Below, piece after piece: positions 8,486 through 17,356 of a stretch of 64,000 nt of DNA. Below the pieces are notes generated by a model. That model was not told where the DNA came from. It was given only the letters and a program-made list of their open reading frames with translations, and searched no databases. A program made the position numbers and the translations under genes. Source of the stretch: Candidatus Heimdallarchaeota archaeon B3_Heim (GTDB taxonomy: Archaea > Asgardarchaeota > Heimdallarchaeia > Hodarchaeales > Hodarchaeaceae); contig NJBF01000015.1 in assembly GCA_003144275.1 (NCBI GenBank), forward strand, positions 17,715-81,714, read 5' to 3'. Within the stretch, counting starts at the first letter, position 1. Each line of letters starts with the position of its first letter.

Positions 8486-9148
8486 ATGAACGTATATCAA
8501 GAATCTCAAGAAAACGAAGAGGAAGAAGAATCTGAAGAAAAAACTGAGGAGACAGAGGAAACTGAAGAAAAACCTGAAGTAACCGAAGTAGCTGAGGAAA
8601 AATCTGAAGTAACCGAAGAAAAATCTCCCTCTAAAGATCCACAGGAGACAGAGGAAGCACTTAATGTGATGAAGGTAAGTGATCTGGCTCCTTTTGAAAG
8701 AAAACTTCAAGTAACGTTTTGTGTTGTTGAAAAAGGCGAATCTAGATCAATTGTGAGCAAAAAAACCAATGAAGAGCATAATCTTGCCGATTTAAAGGTA
8801 GGAGATGAAACAGGGACTATTACTTTGACTCTCTGGGACGAAACAATTGATCGTGTGACTGAAGGTGGAACCTTTGTCCTAAAGAACGGATACGTAAATG
8901 TATTTCAAAACCAAATGCGTCTAGCACTTGGTAAATGGGGATCAATTGAGGACACAGATGACAAAATTTCGGTTGATTACGTAAAAACAGATAACGATCG
9001 CTCACTAGAACAGCATGAAGACAGAAGACGTCGAAGACCATTTGATCGTGGTGGAGACCAGCGCCGATCTTCTCGAGGCAGAGATAACTCAGGTTATCGT
9101 GGTCGATCAGATCGTCAAGAACGTTCAGGCCAACAAGATCGTTGGTAG
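8486..9148 (+). CDS. OB-fold single-stranded nucleic-acid-binding protein, SOSS-B/RPA-like
   Basis: A 220-residue protein in three parts. Residues 1-55 are a Glu/Thr-rich acidic segment with repeated TEE, EKSEVTE and TEET units. Residues about 62-155 form an OB fold (VSDLAPFERKLQV, VGDETGTITLTLWDE, LKNGYVNVFQ) that matches the single OB domain of SOSS-B/hSSB proteins. Residues 170-220 are an Arg/Gly/Ser/Gln-rich tail with RGG-like units. It probably binds single-stranded DNA or RNA in repair or RNA handling. The ATG follows a GTGAGAAAAA leader. A T-rich tract after the stop probably ends transcription. Confidence 0.8.
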   Translation: MNVYQESQENEEEEESEEKTEETEETEEKPEVTEVAEEKSEVTEEKSPSKDPQETEEALNVMKVSDLAPFERKLQVTFCVVEKGESRSIVSKKTNEEHNLADLKVGDETGTITLTLWDETIDRVTEGGTFVLKNGYVNVFQNQMRLALGKWGSIEDTDDKISVDYVKTDNDRSLEQHEDRRRRRPFDRGGDQRRSSRGRDNSGYRGRSDRQERSGQQDRW

Positions 9149-9183
9149 ACGTTTTTTATCCTTTTTTTCTTTTATTTTCTATT
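9149..9183 (+). terminator. T-tract terminator after the OB-fold gene
   Basis: Starting just after the TAG are successive T runs (gttttttatcc, ttttttctttta). Archaeal RNA polymerase stops at such oligo-T tracts without needing a hairpin. Confidence 0.5.
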
Positions 9184-9283
9184 ACTGAATTGCTAAGGTA
9201 TTTATTACTACTCCCCCATCTTAAGAGAATCGATCTCTAATGGTCAGTAAATAAATGAATAGTAAAATCGTGATAAATGGGAT

Positions 9284-9654
9284 CTATAAGGCACCAAAAC
9301 TACCAGTTTGGATAAATGCAAGATAATATTCATAGTTTAAAATAGTGAAAAGTAAATTCAGACTATATAAAATCATAGTCAATATCCAAGCTGAATAATT
9401 TAAATTCCATAACCCGTAACCAAGAATAAATATCAAAAAACCCACTAAAAGGATAGCTCCCGCTAACACACAAAATAGCATTCCAAATACATCTACAAAT
9501 GTTTCCTCCCCAACGTGTTAAACTCTTCTCCTAATAGGCCAAAAGAAAGGACGACCAATAGTCCACCCATGAGTATAACAAGGAGACCAGAGAGCGTTTC
9601 TAATAAAGCAATCAAACTGAGTAGGATAGGACGTTTTTTTGAAGTTATTGACAT
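9284..9654 (-). pseudogene. Four-helix small membrane protein gene interrupted by one frameshift
   Basis: Two overlapping reading frames make one plausible protein. The first runs from an ATG at 9654 through two hydrophobic helices (ILLSLIALLETLSGLLVIL and LLVVLSFGLL) to the run of four C bases (plus strand) at 9508-9511. The second continues with EETFVDVFG into two more helices and a GYGLWNL turn, ending at 9284. Adding one base to the run joins them without a stop into a 123-residue protein. The second part alone starts with an in-frame ATG at 9481 (65 residues). A homopolymer error in the assembly is the simplest cause; a true mutation or programmed shift is possible. Function unknown. Confidence 0.6.
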
Positions 9655-9937
9655 CTACCGTTTTTTTGTGATGAATAACAATTCTAAATAGCCTCAATAT
9701 TCAAAAATATTAAGCTTTCCATCGTTGTGGTTACAATATAAGAAAATTTTCTATTTTGAGAAATTTCTATACCATAATATTAAAAATTTTGAGAATATTT
9801 CAGTTTTTAGAAGCTTAATAGCAATAAATTCAACTTAATCCAGAAATTAATAATAACTACTTGAAGAATAAAGAGGAGCTATCCTTATAATCACTGAGAT
9901 TGAAGTTTCTAGAATCAAATTATCGGACGTACAAGAT

Positions 9938-11266
9938 ATGGGAAATATAATAGGAATACGTTTAGAAGATAAGAACAAATGGGAAAGGAGAGCACCTATC
10001 GTCCCTAAGGATGTAAAAGATCTTATTTCCTCAAATTCACTAAATTTCATTGTCCAATCTTCACCTATCCGTGCATTTGAGGATACAGAATATCGCGATG
10101 CTGGAGCGAAGACGTCCACGGATCTAGGCGAAGCAAATATAATTTTTGCTATCAAAGAGGTTCCACTGAATGTATTGGAGCCTAATAAAGTCTATATATT
10201 CTTCAGTCATACAGTTAAGGGCCAAAAATACAATATGCCGCTTCTGAAACGAATATTAGAACTTGAAATCACTTTGATTGATTATGAAAAGGTCATAGAT
10301 GAAAAAGGATTTCGTCTGATATATTTTGGGAATTATGCCGGATTAGCAGGAATGAACCAAACATTATGGGCTTTCGGACATCGAGTAAAGGATCAACATG
10401 GTATTGAGACTCCATTTTTAAAATTAAAGCATACTTATGAGTATAATGGACTAGAGGGGATGAAAAAAGCTATATCAGCGGTGTCTAGGGACATCAAGGA
10501 AAATGGTTTACATCCCGAACTTGTTCCCATGATAGTAGGGTTTGCTGGTTATGGAAACGTCTCACGAGGGGCTCAATCGATATTGGATCTTTTGCCTGTT
10601 ATTGAACTTGATCCAAAAGAGCTAGCCGATTTTCATACAAATAGATCTGATGAGTTTTCATCTAAAACTGTTTACAAAGTAGTATTTAAAGAAGAACACA
10701 TGGTTAATTCCACAACAGGGGACAGGTTTGATCTACAAGACTATTACAAATTTGGATCATCAAAATATAAAGGAATTTTTGAAGAATACATACCCTACTT
10801 ATCTATCCTCATGAATGGTATCTATTGGAGTGAAAAATATCCTCGTCTTCTTACCAAGGAACATGCCAAAGATATGTTCCAATCCAAACTCATGGTAAGA
10901 TTACAAGTTGTTGGTGACATTTCGTGTGACATTGAAGGAGGAATCGAACCAACATTGATGGCTACAGAACCTGATAATCCCGCATTTGTGTATAATCCAT
11001 TTTCTAAGGAAGCGAAATTGGGTTTATCGGGTGATGGTTTAGCTATAATGGCTGTTGATAACCTCCCTTGTGAGTTACCTAAAGAATCGTCATCAAACTT
11101 TTCAAAAACTTTGAAGCCATATGTAGATCTCATTGCGAAACCTGACTATACAAAACCCTTTGAAAGTCTAGAATTGCCTCCAGTTATTAAAAATGCGGTA
11201 ATTGCACATCAAGGACAACTCACTCCGAATTATACTTATTTAAAAGAATTTTTAATAAATGTGTAG
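9938..11266 (+). CDS. Lysine-ketoglutarate reductase domain protein (saccharopine-forming)
   Basis: A 442-residue protein matching the first half of the eukaryotic aminoadipic semialdehyde synthase. It opens with IGIRLEDKNKWERRAPIVP, the signature of the LKR/alanine dehydrogenase N-terminal fold, followed by IIFAIKEVP, YIFFSHTVKGQ and the conserved FGNYAGLAGMNQTLWAFG. A Rossmann-type VGFAGYGNVSRGAQ follows near residue 200. The enzyme would join lysine and 2-oxoglutarate into saccharopine using NADPH. The partner gene starts nine bases downstream, so the two activities are encoded as separate genes in one operon rather than fused as in animals and plants. Confidence 0.85.
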   Translation: MGNIIGIRLEDKNKWERRAPIVPKDVKDLISSNSLNFIVQSSPIRAFEDTEYRDAGAKTSTDLGEANIIFAIKEVPLNVLEPNKVYIFFSHTVKGQKYNMPLLKRILELEITLIDYEKVIDEKGFRLIYFGNYAGLAGMNQTLWAFGHRVKDQHGIETPFLKLKHTYEYNGLEGMKKAISAVSRDIKENGLHPELVPMIVGFAGYGNVSRGAQSILDLLPVIELDPKELADFHTNRSDEFSSKTVYKVVFKEEHMVNSTTGDRFDLQDYYKFGSSKYKGIFEEYIPYLSILMNGIYWSEKYPRLLTKEHAKDMFQSKLMVRLQVVGDISCDIEGGIEPTLMATEPDNPAFVYNPFSKEAKLGLSGDGLAIMAVDNLPCELPKESSSNFSKTLKPYVDLIAKPDYTKPFESLELPPVIKNAVIAHQGQLTPNYTYLKEFLINV

Positions 11267-11274
11267 AAAAAAAA

Positions 11275-12639
11275 GTGATAAATATGAAGAAAGTACTAAT
11301 CTTCGGTGCAGGAATGGTCGCTGGCCCCCCTGTAAAGTACCTACTTGAAAAAGATTTTCAAGTTATTGTAGCAAGTCGAACACTACAAAAAGCAGAAGCA
11401 CTAGTAAATAATCATCCAAATGGTAATGGTAAAGCTTTTGATATTACTCAAGCGACGACTGAAGAGCTTGAAGCTCTCATTCGCGAATGTGACTTAGCTG
11501 TAAGTCTTTTACCATATACTTTTCATGTAAAAGTCGCAAAAGCCTGTTTGAAACATCGTAAACATATGGTCACTACTTCCTATGTGAGTCCAGAGATGAG
11601 AGAATTAGATGAAAAGGCAAAAAATGCATCTATCTCAATATTAAACGAAATAGGAGTGGATCCTGGTATAGATCATATGTCGGCTCAAAAAATAATTGAT
11701 ACTATTCATGAAAAAGGGGGTAAAATCTTATCTTTCACTTCCTATACTGGGGGATTACCTGCCCCTGATGCAAATAACAATCCATGGGGGTATAAACTAT
11801 CATGGTCACCGAGAGGGGTCATATTAGCAGGCCGTAATTCAGCTAAATATTTGAAGGACGAAGAAGTTGTAGAAATTCCAGGAGAGGATTTATTCGATCA
11901 TTTTCTTCCTTTTCCAGTAAATGAGAACGGTCCAGGGGATACTGAAGAGCTTGGATTATTAGAAGGATATCCCAATCGGAATTCTATAGAACCTTATATT
12001 GATGTATACGGAATACCTGAAACCAAGACAATGATTCGTGGTACTTTACGAAATCCAGGGTGGTGTAGAACAATGAAAAAGATAGCTGATGTAGGTTATC
12101 TCAATCTCGACGAGCAAGAATTTCCTTCAGGGTTTACATATAGACAGTTACTCAATCAGTTGCTTGATAAACCGTTAAAGTCAAATGCAAAAGAGAATCT
12201 GATGTCTATATTCGATATTGAAGAAAAAGATGATATTATAAGGCGATTTGAATGGATGGGCCTTTTAGGGGATGATGTACTCCCGAAAAAGAAGATTTCA
12301 CCTCTCGACGCTCTTTGCCATCAATTTGAGGAGCATCTCCAATATGATCCAGGTGAAAGGGATATGTTAGTTATGGTTCACCAGTTTGAATATGTAGTGG
12401 ACTCTGGAATGGAAAAGATAACCTCTACAATGATTGATTATGGAATTCCTCATGGCGACAGTTCTATGTCTAGAACGGTAGGTCTACCTGCAGCTATAGG
12501 AGTTCGTATGATTTTAGAGGGGACTATTACTGATCGTGGAGTATTGGTTCCTGTTAAGAAAACAATTTACGAACCAATTCTGAAAGAATTGGAAGAAATG
12601 AATATTCGCTTTACTGAAAGACTAGAAAAAGTGAAATGA
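11275..12639 (+). CDS. Saccharopine dehydrogenase (glutamate- and aminoadipate-semialdehyde-forming)
   Basis: A 454-residue protein equivalent to the second half of the aminoadipic semialdehyde synthase and to fungal Lys9. The N-terminal Rossmann motif is VLIFGAGMVAGPPVKYL, with the two-proline variant typical of this family; VASRT, LLPYTFHVKVAKAC and LNEIGVDPGIDHMSA follow in the expected order. It would oxidise saccharopine to glutamate and aminoadipate semialdehyde. It begins with ATGATAAATATG-type spacing, so translation may start at 11275 or at the second in-frame ATG at 11284, whose protein begins MKKVLIFGAG. Co-transcribed with the LKR gene. Confidence 0.88.
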   Translation: MINMKKVLIFGAGMVAGPPVKYLLEKDFQVIVASRTLQKAEALVNNHPNGNGKAFDITQATTEELEALIRECDLAVSLLPYTFHVKVAKACLKHRKHMVTTSYVSPEMRELDEKAKNASISILNEIGVDPGIDHMSAQKIIDTIHEKGGKILSFTSYTGGLPAPDANNNPWGYKLSWSPRGVILAGRNSAKYLKDEEVVEIPGEDLFDHFLPFPVNENGPGDTEELGLLEGYPNRNSIEPYIDVYGIPETKTMIRGTLRNPGWCRTMKKIADVGYLNLDEQEFPSGFTYRQLLNQLLDKPLKSNAKENLMSIFDIEEKDDIIRRFEWMGLLGDDVLPKKKISPLDALCHQFEEHLQYDPGERDMLVMVHQFEYVVDSGMEKITSTMIDYGIPHGDSSMSRTVGLPAAIGVRMILEGTITDRGVLVPVKKTIYEPILKELEEMNIRFTERLEKVK

Positions 12640-12673
12640 TTCTTTTTTCCATTTTTATTTTTCTTAATTTCTT
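12640..12673. terminator. T-rich spacer between convergent genes
   Basis: The stretch after the saccharopine dehydrogenase stop is nearly all T with interspersed C and A, matching oligo-T terminators of archaea on the plus strand. It lies between two convergent genes. Confidence 0.4.
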
Positions 12674-13495
12674 TTATTTCCTTCTTCGATCACAATACGC
12701 GACGAAAATTGTCGAATCTTCTACAAAACCTAATTTTTTGTAGAGTTGAATGGCTCCTTGATTAGATTTTTCTACCCAGAGAAAAATCATCTTGATCAAT
12801 CTGTCTGTAAGAATTTCCTGACATAATTTTGTTAATGTTTTGTGAGAATATCCTTGTTTTCGTTCTAATAGTTTTGTTTCAATTCCCCTAAGAATTGCGA
12901 ATGAAAATTCATCATTCTGAAGAATGTGAGGAGCAGAGGCAAAACTAGCAATCTCCTTTCCTTTTAGATACCCATAAGCTATCCCTCCAGTCAGATGTCT
13001 ATATCTTTTAGGAATGTTAACACGATTATTAGGAAAGCGAATTACAGAATCAAGATCAATCCATCCTGGATTAAACGTTTCAACTGAAAGTTGGTAGGTA
13101 GTATATGTATTGTATGTATTAGTCTTTTCGTTTGTCTCCAATGATCTGAAGTTCGTAAATTTTTCTTGGATACTTGGCCACAATGAACTATCATGAAAAA
13201 TCAATACTGAATTGGTATTAAACCACTGAATCTTTTTCTTTAAAGACCAAACTCTACTACTTGACAGATGATACTTGTTTTCATAGTGAAAGATGTAATC
13301 ATAGGGATTCAAAGAGTAATTATATAGAAGAGTCCTAGGTTTTTGCGCTAGATACCAATGAATGTAACAAGTCTGCGATAATGGTTCCTCAGCAAATTTC
13401 GTGAAGAATTTTCGTTCCTTTTTTTTTTTGGAACTACCAATAGGAGGAAGGAATCTGTCCCAAACCATGGTATGAGCCTCTAAACCAATTTTCAC
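12674..13495 (-). CDS. GNAT-family N-acetyltransferase
   Basis: A 273-residue protein whose C-terminal half is a GNAT acetyl-CoA-dependent acyltransferase. The acetyl-CoA loop region reads RGIETKLLERKQGYSHKTL near residues 203-221, a divergent form of the R/Q-x-x-G-x-G/A motif. NQGAIQLYKKLGFVED near 247-262 is the typical last helix and strand. The first 130 residues are tyrosine- and tryptophan-rich and not clearly GNAT, so this may be a two-domain form. The start is a GTG at 13495; a methionine ten codons in is an alternative. The acceptor substrate is unknown. Confidence 0.75.
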   Translation of the reverse strand: MKIGLEAHTMVWDRFLPPIGSSKKKKERKFFTKFAEEPLSQTCYIHWYLAQKPRTLLYNYSLNPYDYIFHYENKYHLSSSRVWSLKKKIQWFNTNSVLIFHDSSLWPSIQEKFTNFRSLETNEKTNTYNTYTTYQLSVETFNPGWIDLDSVIRFPNNRVNIPKRYRHLTGGIAYGYLKGKEIASFASAPHILQNDEFSFAILRGIETKLLERKQGYSHKTLTKLCQEILTDRLIKMIFLWVEKSNQGAIQLYKKLGFVEDSTIFVAYCDRRRK

Positions 13496-13524
13496 GCTTT
13501 CATTGGAAAGATGGTATTGTTATG

Positions 13525-14415
13525 TCACCCATCGAAAACAGGTGCTTTTTCCTTATTTTGCTCGGAAAGCGGATGTCCGAGTTCATATGATTTACGTAAA
13601 TGCTCTAAACTAACATGTGTATACAGTTGAGTTGTTGAAAGGGAAGCATGACCAAGTAGTTCTTGTATTACACGGATATCAACCGAATTAGCAAGTAAAT
13701 GTGTCGCGAAGGCATGTCTAAGAGTATGAGGGGTTAATTTCTTATCATGAAAATTTGCTTCTTCCCTGTACTTTTTTACCATTCGTTGTATTGAACGTGA
13801 AGTTAATCGCTTACCTGATCGATTCAAGATCAATGCAGATGAGGAGGTATTCCTACGTCGATTTTCTAAGTGTTCTTCGATGATTGGGATGAGTACATCA
13901 GGTAGAGGGATCATCCGGTCTTTGTTTCCTTTTCCTCCAATAATTCTTATCATACGATTACCCAGGTCAATACAGTCTAAATCTAGATTACTCAATTCAG
14001 ATACTCGCATTCCAGTTCCATAAAGGAGAAATAAGATTGTCCGATCTCTTACATTATCAGGTGTATTTAGTAATTGTAGTGTATCTTCTACAGAAATTAT
14101 TTTCGGTAAGCTTTTGGGAATTTTGGGAGATTCAATATTCTCGGCTGGGTTGGCTGAGATAAATGCTTCCTTCTTAAGAAATTTGTAGAATGATTTAAGG
14201 GAGCATATTTTTCTATGTAAACTACGTGGTGAGTATTTTTTCTCACGCTTTAAATGCAAAAAGAAACGACGTAAATCAGTTGTCGTTCTCATTTCAATAG
14301 ATCTTTCATTATTAAAATTATTGAACATCTGAAGGTCGTAAGAATATTCCCGAATGGTCTTTGAGGAATATCCTTTTTCTACTTCTAACCATACTAGGTA
14401 ATCATCGATTAACAT
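13525..14415 (-). CDS. xerA: Tyrosine recombinase XerA/XerC-like
   Basis: An integrase-fold recombinase that resolves chromosome dimers in archaea when XerA-type. Counting from the ATG at 14415 (296 residues), the catalytic set is complete: R137 in GTGMRVSEL, K162 in GGKGNKDRM, H230 and R233 in HTLRH, H256 in LLGHASL and the nucleophile Y265 in QLYTHV. An N-terminal SAM-like DNA-binding domain occupies about the first 90 residues. The frame is open back to 14475, but a TATA-like box at 14438-14446 lies 27 bases before 14415, and MLIDDYLVWLEVEKGYS is a typical family beginning. No att-like or prophage context was seen, so a housekeeping role is likelier than mobility. Confidence 0.85.
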   Translation of the reverse strand: MLIDDYLVWLEVEKGYSSKTIREYSYDLQMFNNFNNERSIEMRTTTDLRRFFLHLKREKKYSPRSLHRKICSLKSFYKFLKKEAFISANPAENIESPKIPKSLPKIISVEDTLQLLNTPDNVRDRTILFLLYGTGMRVSELSNLDLDCIDLGNRMIRIIGGKGNKDRMIPLPDVLIPIIEEHLENRRRNTSSSALILNRSGKRLTSRSIQRMVKKYREEANFHDKKLTPHTLRHAFATHLLANSVDIRVIQELLGHASLSTTQLYTHVSLEHLRKSYELGHPLSEQNKEKAPVFDG

Positions 14416-14437
14416 AGTTTGGTAATTTGACGACATA

Positions 14438-14446
14438 GAATATAAT
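14438..14446 (-). promoter_or_regulatory. TATA-like box for the xerA-like gene
   Basis: On the minus strand the sequence gattatatt is centred about 27 bases before the ATG at 14415. It would give a leaderless message starting with that ATG. Confidence 0.4.
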
Positions 14447-14489
14447 CGCGGATAATACCTACAGATTATCCCCAATTGTATTGGAGCCT

Positions 14490-15005
14490 TTATTTATAGA
14501 GTCTATTTACTAGATTCGCTTTCGCTTGATCTTCATCGTAATTAATCAATTCTGCTCTGTGAAGCTCATGAAGGGAATGAAGGACTATTGCTGCAGAAAA
14601 ACCAGTAGCTTTAGTTAGCTCTTCACGGGTCATATCTGCTTTATCTCCATGTAGGAGATATAATATCTTCGCATGGGGTTTACCAGCGAAAACTTTTTCT
14701 AGCAATGTGATATAGATTCCTAAAAGTTGTTTTATATCCAGAGTAGTTTCTTGCTGTCCAGAAAGTTCAGTGAATAGCTCCGAGATCTTTTTAAATTCGG
14801 TTTCTAAGGATATATACTCAAACTCAAGTTGTTGTTTTTGTAAATTTGCTTGGCTTAATTTTTCTTCTCGTTCTCTGAGAGCAGCCTCTTTATCCTGTAA
14901 TTCTTTCTGAGTTTTACTTAGATTATTTTCCATTGAGACTATGGTATTTTTCACTCGTTCTATGGTTGGAATAATCTCTTCTATCTTCAGGGGTTCATCT
15001 TCCAT
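14490..15005 (-). CDS. Coiled-coil protein with C-terminal winged helix
   Basis: About 171 residues from the ATG at 15005. Residues 10-90 form a long Glu/Lys/Gln-rich coiled coil. The last 70 residues, with AKILYLLHGDKADMTREEL followed by TKATGFSAAIVLHSLHELH, read as a winged helix-turn-helix. The upstream in-frame GTG at 15017 is part of the sequence agaggtgg, which works better as the ribosome site for 15005. The combination suggests an oligomeric DNA-binding or protein-scaffold regulator. It lies upstream of the XerA-like gene on the same strand, but that gene seems to have its own promoter. Confidence 0.65.
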   Translation of the reverse strand: MEDEPLKIEEIIPTIERVKNTIVSMENNLSKTQKELQDKEAALREREEKLSQANLQKQQLEFEYISLETEFKKISELFTELSGQQETTLDIKQLLGIYITLLEKVFAGKPHAKILYLLHGDKADMTREELTKATGFSAAIVLHSLHELHRAELINYDEDQAKANLVNRLYK

Positions 15006-15139
15006 CTTTAAATCCACCTCTCTAACAGTAGATCCTATGCGTTTTTAGAAATATAATGCTTGTTAATGAAATGAATCCAAAAACAATATCTATATTACAG
15101 AATTTTCTAAATTTTCCGTTCTAAAAAAGAGATTTTCAA

Positions 15140-16069
15140 TCAATATGGGTTAAAAAGTATGAGATAGCCAGGTGAATTGAAAAAATGAGGTAATGCGTGA
15201 ATGGGCTCTTCCTCCCATACCCTACGGGTCGGATTGTGAACCATGATAGATTCAGAATAATTCCACGAATGTTTCATGGAATGAGTAAGCTCAACAATCG
15301 GTTTAGTCAACTTTTCACTCAATTTGTAAAAACGAGCCAGTTTATAGAGAGAGATAAACAATACTTCAATGTTGAAAGATGTAAGCACTTTTTCTACTTC
15401 ATGGAGAATCAAAGATTTGATTTCTTCAGGGTTTACCTCCATATCAGGCCAGTTGGGGGTAAATATTTGTCTATACTCAATGAAATCTCCAATATTTAAA
15501 CGGGCGATGTTGAAATTTTTGGGGAAAAAATCATTCTGGTCTTTAACAATACCAGTGGCAATTTTACGATCAGTAGGAAAATCATTACCTCTTTCTAAGG
15601 TTAAATTACTCGAAAAGGGTAAAAAGCTGGTACACGCGTCTACATCATGTCCTTTCCTTGTTGTAGGATGTGTGTTCTTATCCGTTAGCAGAGAATATTG
15701 TCCAAACGATTCAAAGTTATCCTCAGAATGTGTTTCAAAGCGTAATTTTGGTAATTCAGTAAAATCAAGATTAGTACCAATAATAGAGAGATTTAATTTT
15801 TCTGCTATAGGGAAGAAGAATTGAGCTGTATTCTGAGCCGTAGCACCATCACATATAAAGAGCGTATCCAAGGAGGACAGTGAATCGTTTTCTTTGTGAA
15901 AATTTTCTGTAAATTTTCGGGAAATCACGGAATAACGTGGAAAACCTAGAAATTCTCTATATAGCTTGTGTGTATGCGTCCTAAAAAATGAATAATCAGG
16001 CATACATAATAATTTTCTCTTTTCAGCGGGAGAAAGAATGCCTTGATCTATTAAGAGAGTTTCTAACAA
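15140..16069 (-). CDS. Hypothetical protein
   Basis: A 309-residue soluble protein without a recognised family. There is a Rossmann-like stretch near residues 67-95 (LDTLFICDGATAQNT, then LNLSIIGTNLDF), a Ser/Asp/Asn-rich middle, and a C-terminal part rich in His, Trp and Pro (ELTHSMKHSWNYSE, HNPTRRVWEEEP). The listed start is TTG, so the true N terminus is uncertain. It is upstream of, and divergent from, the Dph2 gene. The opposite strand also carries shorter open frames, but their composition is poorer. Confidence 0.55.
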   Translation of the reverse strand: MLETLLIDQGILSPAEKRKLLCMPDYSFFRTHTHKLYREFLGFPRYSVISRKFTENFHKENDSLSSLDTLFICDGATAQNTAQFFFPIAEKLNLSIIGTNLDFTELPKLRFETHSEDNFESFGQYSLLTDKNTHPTTRKGHDVDACTSFLPFSSNLTLERGNDFPTDRKIATGIVKDQNDFFPKNFNIARLNIGDFIEYRQIFTPNWPDMEVNPEEIKSLILHEVEKVLTSFNIEVLFISLYKLARFYKLSEKLTKPIVELTHSMKHSWNYSESIMVHNPTRRVWEEEPIHALPHFFNSPGYLILFNPY

Positions 16070-16210
16070 AGTAAGTCAAAGAAATCTCTGACGTTTTTTA
16101 AATTCTTTTAGATTAGTAATGTAGAGGAAATGAATTTTTACCCCTCCTGTAAATCCAATTCTATAGTTAGATAGGATTTAATGATGCATTTAAATATGAG
16201 GGACCGTTGA

Positions 16211-17224
16211 TTGAGTGATTATGATTTAGAAATTGATCAAATTGTTCAAAAGATTCAGGAAAATAACTATCAATCAGTCCTAATTCAATTTCCAGAGGGC
16301 ATGTTGGATAAACCTCTTAAGAGAATTAAGGAAATTCTTTCAAAAGAAAACATTAAGGTTTATGTTGCAGGAGATCCTAGCTATGGGGTTTGTGATTTAG
16401 CAGTGGACTTAGCGAAGAAACTTGGGTGTGAATTATTGATACACTTCGGCCATTCGCAATTTGGTTTTCAGAATCAGGTGAATTCTGCATCATCAGAATC
16501 TCTCGATGTAATATTAGTACCAGCTTACTATATACCACCAAATGCACTGGATTATAGCCCTCTCATTACTGAAATTACAAAAAAGAAGTGGAAAACTATC
16601 GGTTTGGCTGCAACTATTCAACATATTAAGAGTTTGGATGATTTTGAAGAAATTCTTAAAGTAAATGATTTTCAAGTCATTAGATATGATTCCGGACAGA
16701 TCTTGGGATGTCACGTCAATTCGCTCCATAAAGGGATGAATGACTGTGATGGTTTTGTAAGTTTTCATGCTGGATATTTTCATACTCACGGGATTTTACT
16801 TAATACAAATAAGCCGTTAATCCAATTTAATCCCTATAGTGGGAATATCATAAATTATGAGAAAGCTGATCATCATAAAGCAATCCAACAGCGTTTTACA
16901 TTGCTTACTAAGGCAAAAAAGGCGCAAAAGTGGGGTATCCTAGGAAGTTCAAAACTTGGTCAGTATAATTGGAAAATGATTTCTAAAATTCAATCTTTAT
17001 TAGCGGAACGCGAGATTGACAACTTAATCGTTGTAGCTGAGAATATAAACCCTCAGGTACTAGCAAATTTTGCCTTGATTGATGCGTGGGTGGTGACTGC
17101 GTGTCCTCGCATTGCTATTGATGATAAAATCCGATTTTTCAAGCCTGTTGTAACATTTAGGGAATTTCTCTATCTTTTCGACCAATTAAAATGGGAAAAT
17201 TTACTGGAACAAGGTTTCTTTTAG
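16211..17224 (+). CDS. dph2: Diphthamide biosynthesis protein Dph2 (radical-SAM-like iron-sulfur enzyme)
   Basis: A 337-residue protein that transfers the 3-amino-3-carboxypropyl group of S-adenosylmethionine to a histidine of elongation factor 2, the first step of diphthamide formation. The three 4Fe-4S cysteines, one per domain, are C61 (YGVCD), C167 (LGCHV) and C298 (TACPRIAIDD), a spacing very close to the characterised archaeal enzyme. The start is TTG, placed seven bases after a GAGGGA site. The archaeal form acts as a homodimer, unlike the eukaryotic Dph1-Dph2 pair. The next two plus-strand genes follow after gaps of about 100-130 bases. Confidence 0.92.
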   Translation: MSDYDLEIDQIVQKIQENNYQSVLIQFPEGMLDKPLKRIKEILSKENIKVYVAGDPSYGVCDLAVDLAKKLGCELLIHFGHSQFGFQNQVNSASSESLDVILVPAYYIPPNALDYSPLITEITKKKWKTIGLAATIQHIKSLDDFEEILKVNDFQVIRYDSGQILGCHVNSLHKGMNDCDGFVSFHAGYFHTHGILLNTNKPLIQFNPYSGNIINYEKADHHKAIQQRFTLLTKAKKAQKWGILGSSKLGQYNWKMISKIQSLLAEREIDNLIVVAENINPQVLANFALIDAWVVTACPRIAIDDKIRFFKPVVTFREFLYLFDQLKWENLLEQGFF

Positions 17225-17356
17225 TTATAATGCATTTGAGATTGAAGAAGCAATCCTCGGATTGTTTTACTAGTTTTACTTTTATATCTAGAGTTGTAAT
17301 AATGTAGGTGTAGATATTATTACCATAAGTGCGTACTATAGTCGGAGACTGTTTGA

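Noticed and set aside
13525..14415. XerA-like recombinase as evidence for an integrated mobile element
   Set aside because: No att repeats, phage genes or composition change were seen around it; a chromosome-dimer resolution role explains it.
15369..15824. Plus-strand ORF of 151 residues inside the hypothetical gene at 15140-16069
   Set aside because: Shorter than the minus-strand frame and with shadow-like Ser/Lys/Phe composition; neither frame has a family match, so this is a weaker decision.
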